DNA from: Candidatus Rhabdochlamydia sp.
GTDB taxonomy: Bacteria > Chlamydiota > Chlamydiia > Chlamydiales > Rhabdochlamydiaceae
Reading direction: 5' to 3'
DNA length: 8,907 nt
Assembly (NCBI GenBank): GCA_030044075.1
Contig: JASHWM010000194.1
Location: forward strand, 1 to 8,907
The translations under genes and the position numbers were made by a program. Every line of letters starts with the position of its first letter. Position 1 is the first letter of the stretch. Positions 1 through 5,977 of the stretch are shown in pieces. Below the pieces are notes generated by a model. That model saw only the letters and a list, made by a program, of their open reading frames with translations. It was not told the origin of the DNA and did no database searches.

Positions 1-1969
1 AGCCTTCAGTGAACGAAAGCAGACCAATAGCTGTTGTATTGATGATAGTATTGTCATTGATCCCCATATCAAGGGTTGAGTTCCCAGTTGCAATAGGAAA
101 TATGCCATGGCGATTGGCCTCGAGTTCATTGGAAGAAATTGTAATATTTGCTACAGCGTAGTTTTGCATCTCTACAAAGATCCCTGTATCTCTTAGATTT
201 GTCATCTGGTTGTTTCGGATCAGTGAATTATGGGTGGGTGTATTGGTCGATGAAGGAGTAAGGTTAAAGGCCTGCAAGTTGAAACCGGTATCGAACAGGT
301 TGATGGAATTGCCCGTAATGACAGAATTGATGGTCGTATTTTCTACTGCATTGAGCAAGACTGCGTTGTTAAAAGTGCTACCAGTGCCTGCAAAGGTATT
401 GTTTGTAATAAAAGCTTGGAGGTTTCCGTTCGTGGTTTGAATGGTGATGGCATTTCCATCTACGCTAATGGCAATGTCATTATTTGAAATTGTCGCGGTC
501 CCTGTCAGGTTAATCAGGGTAATGGCAGACGCTTCACCATGTCCATTTATCGTATTATTTTTAATGGTGAGGCCGTTGGTGGTGCTTCCTGAAGATGAAA
601 TGCAGGGCACAGTGCCTGGTGCTGATATTGCGGTAAGGCTTAGGCCCGAAATGATATTGTCGTTCCCAACATTTACAACGCCTAGGTTCATATTCGCAGC
701 GAGGTTCGGAAGGCCCGTCGCTTGAGCAGGGATTGTGATCCTTCCTAGTGTCGTTTGGATCGTTTGAGGAATGCCCGCTCCGAGCATTTGCTGGTTGTCA
801 AGGAGAAGGAATGGCAGGACTGTGGCAGTAAGCCCAGTAGAGGTGCCGTCGCCGGGGAAAATATAGATAATGTCGCTTGGTTTTGCTGCGCTTAAGGCAT
901 CCTGGAGAGTTGCGAAGGGATCTTCAAAAGTTCCTCCGGAAATACCGGTAAGAGGGCTTGCCATCAGGCTTACGCCTAAGTTCGTATTGTCGACAAACCA
1001 GAACATATAGGGGTTTTGGGTCATTGGATCGATGGCAGGAGAAATTGTCTCAAAAGCTGTTTTCCTGCGGAAGCGGTCGATCACAACGATCTCTTGCTTG
1101 GCCACGTCCTGGACAAGGCGCTGGTTTAGTAAGTAGGCAGTATCGCAGCTTGAAAAAGTTTTTGCTTCATGCAGCTTCGTCCGCCTTCCAAAAGGAATAT
1201 TTACGCTGATCTGGCCTTGGATGATCTCATGAAAACGGTTGTCATAAGAGTTCATCGCTTGGAGTGTGAGGTAGTCGAAGATCGTAACAGCAAACCTTGC
1301 CTTGCCGCCAAAAGCATGTTTGTTCTCAAAGCGGAAATAGTAAGGCCCGGCAGCTAGGAGCATGCCGAAGTTTTTACTGTCAAAAAAATGATAGCCAGCT
1401 TCCATATCGCCGCCTTTCATGGCATAAGCAATTTTTCCCTCTTTTGTGAAGGACTGGCGAAGAAGGGCATAATGGTCATTGAACTCAAAAAATTTAGCAG
1501 AGGTTGCAGTTTCTTTTACATCGTAGAGCTTACTCGTCTTTCTTCCCACAGGCATATAGCCGTTTGCCCGGATTTCCCATCGCGGGTGCAATGCCTCAAA
1601 CCCTGCCGACACCTGGTTGTAGTGCTGATGCTTTGTATTCCGGTAATCATAGTAGGCATTTCCTCCAAGGACCCAACAACCAAGGACTCCCCTCAGCCCA
1701 AAACCTGCGTTCGCAGCCATTTTCCCATCGTCAAAGATATGACCTCTTAGGTCGACAAAAGGCAATACGGAAAGACTGTCCGGCGATGGTGCAAAAAAGC
1801 CCGTGAGGGATGTGTAACCGTTATTATAACCAATCCCTCTTCCTTCCGTATGTCGGATGGAGACCCGCATGGGGCGGGGCCCTGTTTCGTTTTCCTCCGC
1901 GAGCAAACAAGAAGAAAAAAGACATGCAGAACAAAAAAATCCGAAAAGAGAAAGGTTGCGCGGTCTCAT
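1..1969 (-). CDS. Inverse-autotransporter-like outer-membrane protein with beta-helix passenger (3' end beyond window)
   Basis: One uninterrupted reverse-strand frame runs from an ATG at 1969 to the left edge: 656 codons and no stop, so the C-terminus is missing. The start is supported by AAGGAG at 1977-1982, 7 bases upstream. Residues 1-24 form a signal peptide (basic start, Phe/Leu/Cys-rich core, likely cleavage after CLLA). Residues ~35-260 look like a beta-barrel: alternating aromatic and glycine strands such as FVDLRGHIF (71-79), NAYYDYR (104-110) and ISVNIPFGRR (254-263), as in the inverse autotransporter (IAT_beta) family. A linker (~265-345) leads to a passenger with spaced I-x-x-N motifs (N at 472, 497, 524, 554, 587, 614, 640), typical of right-handed beta-helices. 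Established for the family: the barrel sits in the outer membrane and the C-terminal passenger is displayed outside. Inferred role: adhesion or surface display. It is divergent from the glycan operon. A plain barrel porin is unlikely given the passenger. Confidence in the fold class is good; the exact function is unknown. Confidence 0.85.
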   Translation of the reverse strand, partial: MRPRNLSLFGFFCSACLFSSCLLAEENETGPRPMRVSIRHTEGRGIGYNNGYTSLTGFFAPSPDSLSVLPFVDLRGHIFDDGKMAANAGFGLRGVLGCWVLGGNAYYDYRNTKHQHYNQVSAGFEALHPRWEIRANGYMPVGRKTSKLYDVKETATSAKFFEFNDHYALLRQSFTKEGKIAYAMKGGDMEAGYHFFDSKNFGMLLAAGPYYFRFENKHAFGGKARFAVTIFDYLTLQAMNSYDNRFHEIIQGQISVNIPFGRRTKLHEAKTFSSCDTAYLLNQRLVQDVAKQEIVVIDRFRRKTAFETISPAIDPMTQNPYMFWFVDNTNLGVSLMASPLTGISGGTFEDPFATLQDALSAAKPSDIIYIFPGDGTSTGLTATVLPFLLLDNQQMLGAGIPQTIQTTLGRITIPAQATGLPNLAANMNLGVVNVGNDNIISGLSLTAISAPGTVPCISSSGSTTNGLTIKNNTINGHGEASAITLINLTGTATISNNDIAISVDGNAITIQTTNGNLQAFITNNTFAGTGSTFNNAVLLNAVENTTINSVITGNSINLFDTGFNLQAFNLTPSSTNTPTHNSLIRNNQMTNLRDTGIFVEMQNYAVANITISSNELEANRHGIFPIATGNSTLDMGINDNTIINTTAIGLLSFTEG

Positions 1970-1990
1970 CAATAGGCTCCTTTTTTTGGG

Positions 1991-2019
1991 ACACTAGCAA
2001 AATTAATTCAAATTGAAAA
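1991..2019 (-). promoter_or_regulatory. Candidate promoter of the inverse-autotransporter gene
   Basis: On the reverse strand, TTTTCA (2019-2014) and TAGTGT (1996-1991) are separated by 17 bases, about 20 bases upstream of the ATG. Both hexamers match the sigma-70 type consensus only partly (4/6 and 3/6). The spacer holds a short palindrome, TTCAA-A-TTGAA, at 2007-2017. This is the best-spaced candidate I found in the divergent region, but it is weak. Confidence 0.28.
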
Positions 2020-2088
2020 GAGTATTTAACTTTGCGGCTTATGAACGAATTGGCCTCTTCCTACTGTCAAAAATTATTTGATGTAAAG

Positions 2089-2119
2089 CCGTTTTACTTT
2101 AACGGTTTCTTCCGTTAAA
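2089..2119. repeat. Nested inverted repeats in the operon promoter
   Basis: TTTAACGG (2098-2105) and CCGTTAAA (2112-2119) are perfect 8-base inverted arms with a 6-base spacer. A third half-site, CCGTT (2089-2093), pairs with the same AACGG (2101-2105) across 7 bases. The element therefore has three alternating half-sites, CCGTT, AACGG and CCGTT. It sits between and on the candidate -35 and -10 boxes, which favours an operator over a terminator. No run of T follows it in either direction. Confidence 0.5.
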
Positions 2120-2121
2120 AT
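2093..2121 (+). promoter_or_regulatory. Candidate promoter of the glycan operon
   Basis: TTTACT (2093-2098, 4/6 to TTGACA) and TAAAAT (2116-2121, 5/6 to TATAAT) are 17 bases apart. The predicted start of transcription is near 2128, leaving a leader of about 14 bases before the ATG at 2142. The spacer is almost entirely filled by the inverted repeat listed separately, so a repressor bound there would block polymerase. The spacing is ideal; the -35 match is moderate. Confidence 0.45.
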
Positions 2122-2141
2122 TTCCATAATCCTGGAAAAAA

Positions 2142-3269
2142 ATGACAAAAAAATACTTAGTAAAAAATCCACTTTTATTAGCGTTTTTATTTTTTTGCGA
2201 TTTTTTGTGCACTTTCGCGCCGAAAAAAAGAACATCGGTTACGCCAAGGCGGATCCTTCTTTCAAATCTTGCCCACCTTGGCGATGTTGTCCTTTCGACA
2301 GCGGTTTTTCAAGCGATCAAAGAAAAATACCCTGAAAGCCAGATCGGTTTTTTGGGTGCAAGCGCATCCGAGATCATCCTTCAGGACCACCCTTTGATCG
2401 ACTTTGTCCACATCATCGATCATTGGAAGCTGAACCGCTCTAGCGAGCCTTTCTTAAAAAAGGTTCTTAAATACATTCTTCAAAGGCGAAAAGCTGCTCG
2501 TGAGATTAGAAAACAAAAGTATGATGTTGCCATAGACCTTTATCCCTATTTTCCCAACACATCCCTTCTTTTTTGGCAGGCCAAGATCCCTGTAAGGATC
2601 GGGTATGAGAGCGGCGGGCTTGGCAAGCTTTTTACACATCCCCACACCTGGAAAGAGCAGCATGTGATCTTGGCCCATCTAGACCTTCTCAAAGATGTAG
2701 ACATCGCAAGTCCTTTGGAGCTTCCCTCGCCAAACCTATTGAAATATCATCCGATAAGAAGGCTCGGGTCCCCCTTTTTAGATGAGGGATATGTTGTCAT
2801 CCACATGGGAAGTGCTTTGAAGGCAAAAGAGTGGCCGCTTGAAAAGTGGGCGGAAGTTGTCAGCATCCTTTCAGAGAAAAAAGTGCCCATCGTATTTACC
2901 GGAAGGGGGAAGAGGGAAAAAGACCGGATCCATAAAATCCTTGCAAAAGCACCCTATGGCGTCGACCTTTCCGATCTGTTGAACTGGAAGGAATTTTGCG
3001 GAATTATTGCGGGAGCAAAGGTCCTTGTCGGAGTGGACTCTGTCGCAGGGCATATTGCAAGCGCCTATAAGGTCCCCACCATCGTGATATATACGGGGAT
3101 CAACTCGATAGAGATGTGGAAGCCCGTTGGCCTCAAAGATGCCTTTACATCGCGTGTTCCCTGCTCCCCCTGCCACCGCAAACATGGCTGTCTTCATATG
3201 ACATGCATACGCAGTGTTGATACGGCAAAGGTCGCAGAAAAAGTTCTCCAATATTGGAACAAATCATGA
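2142..3269 (+). CDS. Family 9 glycosyltransferase (ADP-heptose:LPS heptosyltransferase-like)
   Basis: The product (375 aa) fits family GT9 (WaaC/WaaF/WaaQ type), cytoplasmic enzymes that transfer heptose or a related sugar to the lipopolysaccharide core. The Rossmann start RRILLSNLAHLGDVV (36-50) carries the family's conserved G-D (D48 corresponds to the catalytic Asp region). VIHMGS (219-224) begins the second domain, and GVDSVAGH (297-304) is the usual nucleotide-sugar-binding G-x-D-S/T-x-x-x-H motif. The C-terminus has Cys341, 344, 350 and 355, a pattern seen in many GT9 proteins. Residues ~9-27 are an extra hydrophobic stretch, perhaps a membrane anchor. The ribosome site is weak (GGA at 2134-2136) and lies in a small TTTCCA/TGGAAA inverted repeat (2121-2138). 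It is the first gene of a three-gene operon and overlaps the next by 4 bases. Acceptor and sugar cannot be told from sequence alone. Confidence 0.9.
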   Translation: MTKKYLVKNPLLLAFLFFCDFLCTFAPKKRTSVTPRRILLSNLAHLGDVVLSTAVFQAIKEKYPESQIGFLGASASEIILQDHPLIDFVHIIDHWKLNRSSEPFLKKVLKYILQRRKAAREIRKQKYDVAIDLYPYFPNTSLLFWQAKIPVRIGYESGGLGKLFTHPHTWKEQHVILAHLDLLKDVDIASPLELPSPNLLKYHPIRRLGSPFLDEGYVVIHMGSALKAKEWPLEKWAEVVSILSEKKVPIVFTGRGKREKDRIHKILAKAPYGVDLSDLLNWKEFCGIIAGAKVLVGVDSVAGHIASAYKVPTIVIYTGINSIEMWKPVGLKDAFTSRVPCSPCHRKHGCLHMTCIRSVDTAKVAEKVLQYWNKS

Positions 3270-4375
3270 AAATTGCTGTTCACGCCCAGGTTCTGAGTGA
3301 AAAAAACCTCCCGGGAATTGGGTATTATACCTACCATCTCCTTGACGCCCTTTTAAAGGTCGACAAAAAAAACGAGTACGACCTCATTTCCCAAAGTCCT
3401 TTAAGCCATCATTTTGTTCATGAAAATGTTTCACATACCTGCATTCCAAGGCAGAGGGGGTTCTCATACTTTGGTTTTCCAAGGACTGCAAAACAGCTCG
3501 GCTGCGACCTTGCCTTCTATCCCAAAGAGGTCGTCCCCTTTGGCTCCAAGATGCCTGTTGTCGTTTCAGCGTTCGATTTATATTACCTTAAGTGCGGCAC
3601 CGCGATCCGCAAGGAAGTTCCTTTTTCTGCACTTCTGCACTACCTGCTTGCGGCAAAGGTCCATTTGCGGCGTGCAAAGAAGGTCCTTGCCATCTCTGAG
3701 GACACAAAACAAGATCTGATGGAAATTGCAAAAGTCCCCGAAGAAAAAATTGTTGTCACACCTCTTGGATATGACCCTGAACTTTTTAAAAAGTATAGCT
3801 TGCCTGAACTTGAAGGCATCAAAGCAAAATACAATTTGCAGAGGCCTTATTTCATCAATACCAGCAGCCTCTGGTGGGCAAGAAAGAATATCCTTCGTCT
3901 GATAGAGGCGTTTGCTCTTTTTAAAAAGGAATCCAAAGATCCTTATCAGCTTGTCATTACAGGAAAAAAAGGCCCCTCCTACAATGAAATGCTCTCGCTC
4001 ATTAGAAAGCATCACATGCAGAATGATGTCCTTCTTTTTGAATACGTGCCCAGGATCGACCTTCCGCTGCTCCTCCAGGCTTCCCACGGCCTTGTATTTC
4101 CCTCTCTTCACGAAGGCTTCGGCCTTCCGATCATTGAAGCGATGGGCGTTGGCTGCCCCGTGGTCACATCAAATGTTTCTGCAACGTTGGAAGTAGCGCA
4201 AGGTGCAGCGCTCCTTGTCGACCCTTTTTCTGTTGATGAGATCCAGGAAGCGATGTCCAAGTTCTCTCAAGAGAGCATTCGAAACAAGTTTTGTGAAAAA
4301 GGCCTCACGCGCTCTAAAGAGTTTTCTTGGGAAAAGACCGCCCGCAAAACACTTGAGGCATGGGAAAGTCTCTAA
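3266..4375 (+). CDS. Family 4 glycosyltransferase (GT-B fold)
   Basis: The product (369 aa) has the layout of retaining GT4 enzymes. The N-terminal acceptor domain begins MKIAVHAQVLSEKNLPGIGYY with the glycine-rich loop near 17-19. SEDTKQDL (144-151) and VTPLGYD (164-170) mark the interdomain region. The C-terminal donor domain has FINTSSLWWARKN (196-208) and the E-x7-E motif HEGFGLPIIEAM (E283 and E291), which contacts the nucleotide sugar. I chose the ATG at 3266 because it forms an ATGA overlap with the preceding stop, has GGA at 3256-3258, and matches the family N-terminus. A TTG at 3254 would add only four residues. The protein is probably cytoplasmic or peripheral at the inner membrane and adds a sugar to a growing glycan before export by the next gene. 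The specific sugar is unknown. Confidence 0.9.
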   Translation: MKIAVHAQVLSEKNLPGIGYYTYHLLDALLKVDKKNEYDLISQSPLSHHFVHENVSHTCIPRQRGFSYFGFPRTAKQLGCDLAFYPKEVVPFGSKMPVVVSAFDLYYLKCGTAIRKEVPFSALLHYLLAAKVHLRRAKKVLAISEDTKQDLMEIAKVPEEKIVVTPLGYDPELFKKYSLPELEGIKAKYNLQRPYFINTSSLWWARKNILRLIEAFALFKKESKDPYQLVITGKKGPSYNEMLSLIRKHHMQNDVLLFEYVPRIDLPLLLQASHGLVFPSLHEGFGLPIIEAMGVGCPVVTSNVSATLEVAQGAALLVDPFSVDEIQEAMSKFSQESIRNKFCEKGLTRSKEFSWEKTARKTLEAWESL

Positions 4376-5862
4376 TGCTCAAAAAAAATGTCCTCGCAAA
4401 CTTTTTGGGGAGAAGCTGGACAGCCGTATTGCACCTTGCCTTTACTCCGGTGTATATCAAGCTTCTTGGCCTAGAGGCGTTCGGCCTTGTTGGTTTTTTT
4501 AACACGGTCATTGCCTTGGCAGGGCTTTTCGACTTTGGGCTCAGCTCTAGCCTGCAAAGAGAACTCCCAAGGGCCCAGGTGTCAAAAAATCCTAATGATG
4601 CAAGAAATATCGCGCGCGCTATCGAGATCGTCTACTGGCTCATTGCTCTCTGTCTGGCCATCGCCATGTTTTTTCTCGCTCCTTTTCTTTCTCATACGTG
4701 GTTTGGATCTCATCAAATTGCTTCTAGCGACCTTGAAGAGAGCATTCGGCTCATGGGAGTTGCCCTTTGCATGCAGTGGCCCTTTTTTCTTTATTCAGGA
4801 GGACTTCTTGGCCTTCAAAAGCAGATGCGCTCTAATATCTCGATGATGATTTTTTATACTGTGCGCTTCGCTGGTGCTGCCATCGTTTTACAGTTTGCGG
4901 CTACTCCTCAAGCATTTTTCTTATGGCAAGCATCTGTTGGCATCCTCCAGAGTCTTGCCTTTGCCATCCTTTTTTGGAATGCCATGCCAAAAGCGGAAGA
5001 GAAGTCCAGGTTTGCCCTTTCACACCTGAAGCAGATCAAACATTTTGCTTTGGGGATGAGCGGGATTGCCCTCAGCGGCCTTCTTTTGACGCAAGCGGAT
5101 AAGGTGATCCTCAGCAAGACCGTTTCCCTTCAGGATTTTGGATGCTACTGTCTTGCAGTCTCCTGCGCGAATGGTCTTTATTGCATCATCTCTCCGATCT
5201 TCTCCGCCTTCTTTCCTAAATTCTCTGAAATGGTCGCTGCAGCAAGCAGCGAGACGATCGCATTATACCACAAAAGTTCCAAATGGATGAGCGCGCTTCT
5301 TCTGCCGATAGGAACTGTCCTTTGTCTTTTTGCCAAAGAGGTCCTCTATCTCTGGACGCAAAATCCTCTTATTGCAGAAAAAGCAGCGCCTCTTCTAAGC
5401 GTCCTTGCCTTTGCAATTATCCTTCATGGCCTTGTGCATATTCCTTATGCCCTCCAGCTAGCCCATGGTTGGACATCTCTGACTGTTGTTCAAAACTGTG
5501 TTGCGGGCGTTGTCTTGATCCCCGCCACTTTTTTTCTCTCACAAAAAATTGGGGTCATGGGAGGTGTCTGGATGGTGCTTTCCATCAATATCGCCTACTT
5601 CACTATCGGAATTTTCTTATTCCACAAACGCTTTTATCCAAATGAAACAGGAAAGTGGTATCGGGAAGATGTATTTATCCCGTGGGCAGCGTCGCTCATC
5701 ATTCCACTTCTTGCGAGGGTTTTTGTGCCTTTGGACAATTTTTCCTCTTTTTCTTTGGCGGTCTTTTTAGTTCTTCTCACTACATTGAGCGGAGCGTCTT
5801 CTGCAACCCTTGCTTTCAGGTCAGAAACTCTTCAAAAGGTATTTTTAGTAAAAAAATCCTGA
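4375..5862 (+). CDS. Wzx-like polysaccharide flippase (MOP superfamily membrane protein)
   Basis: The product (495 aa) is highly hydrophobic, with roughly 12-14 likely membrane helices (for example 36-55, 86-105, 156-176, 341-360, 371-389, 434-450, 459-475). The N-terminus is typical of lipid-linked saccharide flippases: NVLANFLG (5-12), then a loop with LLGLEAFGLVGFFN and FDFGLSSSLQREL (52-64). TQADKVILSK (239-248) matches the charged mid-protein helix start of the family. Proteins of this type move undecaprenyl-linked glycans across the inner membrane. I chose the ATG at 4375 because it forms TAATG with the previous stop and has GGGAAAG at 4362-4368, 6 bases upstream. An in-frame ATG at 4360 would add five residues. 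It is the last gene of the operon. No polymerase, chain-length regulator or ligase lies beside it, so the glycan type is open. A lipid II-type flippase is less likely given the two glycosyltransferase neighbours. Confidence 0.88.
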   Translation: MLKKNVLANFLGRSWTAVLHLAFTPVYIKLLGLEAFGLVGFFNTVIALAGLFDFGLSSSLQRELPRAQVSKNPNDARNIARAIEIVYWLIALCLAIAMFFLAPFLSHTWFGSHQIASSDLEESIRLMGVALCMQWPFFLYSGGLLGLQKQMRSNISMMIFYTVRFAGAAIVLQFAATPQAFFLWQASVGILQSLAFAILFWNAMPKAEEKSRFALSHLKQIKHFALGMSGIALSGLLLTQADKVILSKTVSLQDFGCYCLAVSCANGLYCIISPIFSAFFPKFSEMVAAASSETIALYHKSSKWMSALLLPIGTVLCLFAKEVLYLWTQNPLIAEKAAPLLSVLAFAIILHGLVHIPYALQLAHGWTSLTVVQNCVAGVVLIPATFFLSQKIGVMGGVWMVLSINIAYFTIGIFLFHKRFYPNETGKWYREDVFIPWAASLIIPLLARVFVPLDNFSSFSLAVFLVLLTTLSGASSATLAFRSETLQKVFLVKKS

Positions 5863-5875
5863 ATCCATAAAATTA

Positions 5876-5894
5876 TTCCTTTATCGGAAAGGAA
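5876..5894 (+). terminator. Terminator-like hairpin after the flippase gene
   Basis: TTCCTTT (5876-5882) and AAAGGAA (5888-5894) are perfect 7-base arms with a 5-base loop, starting 13 bases after the flippase stop codon. The stem is AT-rich and no T-run follows, so intrinsic termination would be weak. The position makes it the best candidate for the operon end. Confidence 0.28.
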
Positions 5895-5914
5895 ACAAAA
5901 TCAGTGATTTGAAG

Positions 5915-5943
5915 TTGCATTAAACAAAAACACCTTGTAAAAT
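5915..5943 (+). promoter_or_regulatory. Promoter of the AAA_14/DUF4143 ATPase gene
   Basis: TTGCAT (5915-5920) and TAAAAT (5938-5943) are exactly 17 bases apart, matching the sigma-70 consensus at 4/6 and 5/6. The predicted start of transcription is near 5950, about 28 bases before the ATG at 5978. The gene therefore appears to have its own promoter, separate from the glycan operon. Confidence 0.6.
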
Positions 5944-5976
5944 CTAAATCAGACTTAAAAAATACAAGGTATTTTT
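5926..5976. repeat. 14-bp inverted repeat over the ATPase promoter and ribosome site
   Basis: AAAAACACCTTGTA (5926-5939) and TACAAGGTATTTTT (5963-5976) are inverted copies with one mismatch, centres 37 bases apart. The left arm covers the promoter spacer and the first bases of the -10 box. The right arm contains the AAGG ribosome binding site. It could be a two-half-site operator, possibly for self-regulation. If transcription starts further upstream, it could be an RNA hairpin hiding the ribosome site. Confidence 0.5.
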
Positions 5977-5977
5977 A

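Noticed and set aside
1898..1924. Possible lipoprotein signal (cysteines at residues 16, 21) in the inverse autotransporter.
   Set aside because: The residues before these cysteines do not fit a lipobox well, and a type I cleavage after CLLA is more natural for a barrel protein.
210..2016. Several short forward-strand open frames in the left fifth of the window.
   Set aside because: They lie opposite a continuous 656-codon reverse-strand frame with a signal peptide, barrel motifs and a good ribosome site; their own translations show no family features.
3254..3265. TTG start that would lengthen the GT4 protein by four residues.
   Set aside because: The ATG at 3266 overlaps the preceding stop as ATGA and begins exactly where the family's first strand (MKIAVH) begins.
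2454..4111. Reverse-strand open frames inside the two glycosyltransferase genes (for example 2871-3251 and 3578-4111).
   Set aside because: They are antisense to clearly recognisable GT9 and GT4 sequences, have no ribosome sites worth noting and resemble no protein family.
4360..4374. ATG that would lengthen the flippase by five residues.
   Set aside because: The ATG at 4375 makes a TAATG junction, has GGGAAAG at proper distance, and matches the usual flippase N-terminus.
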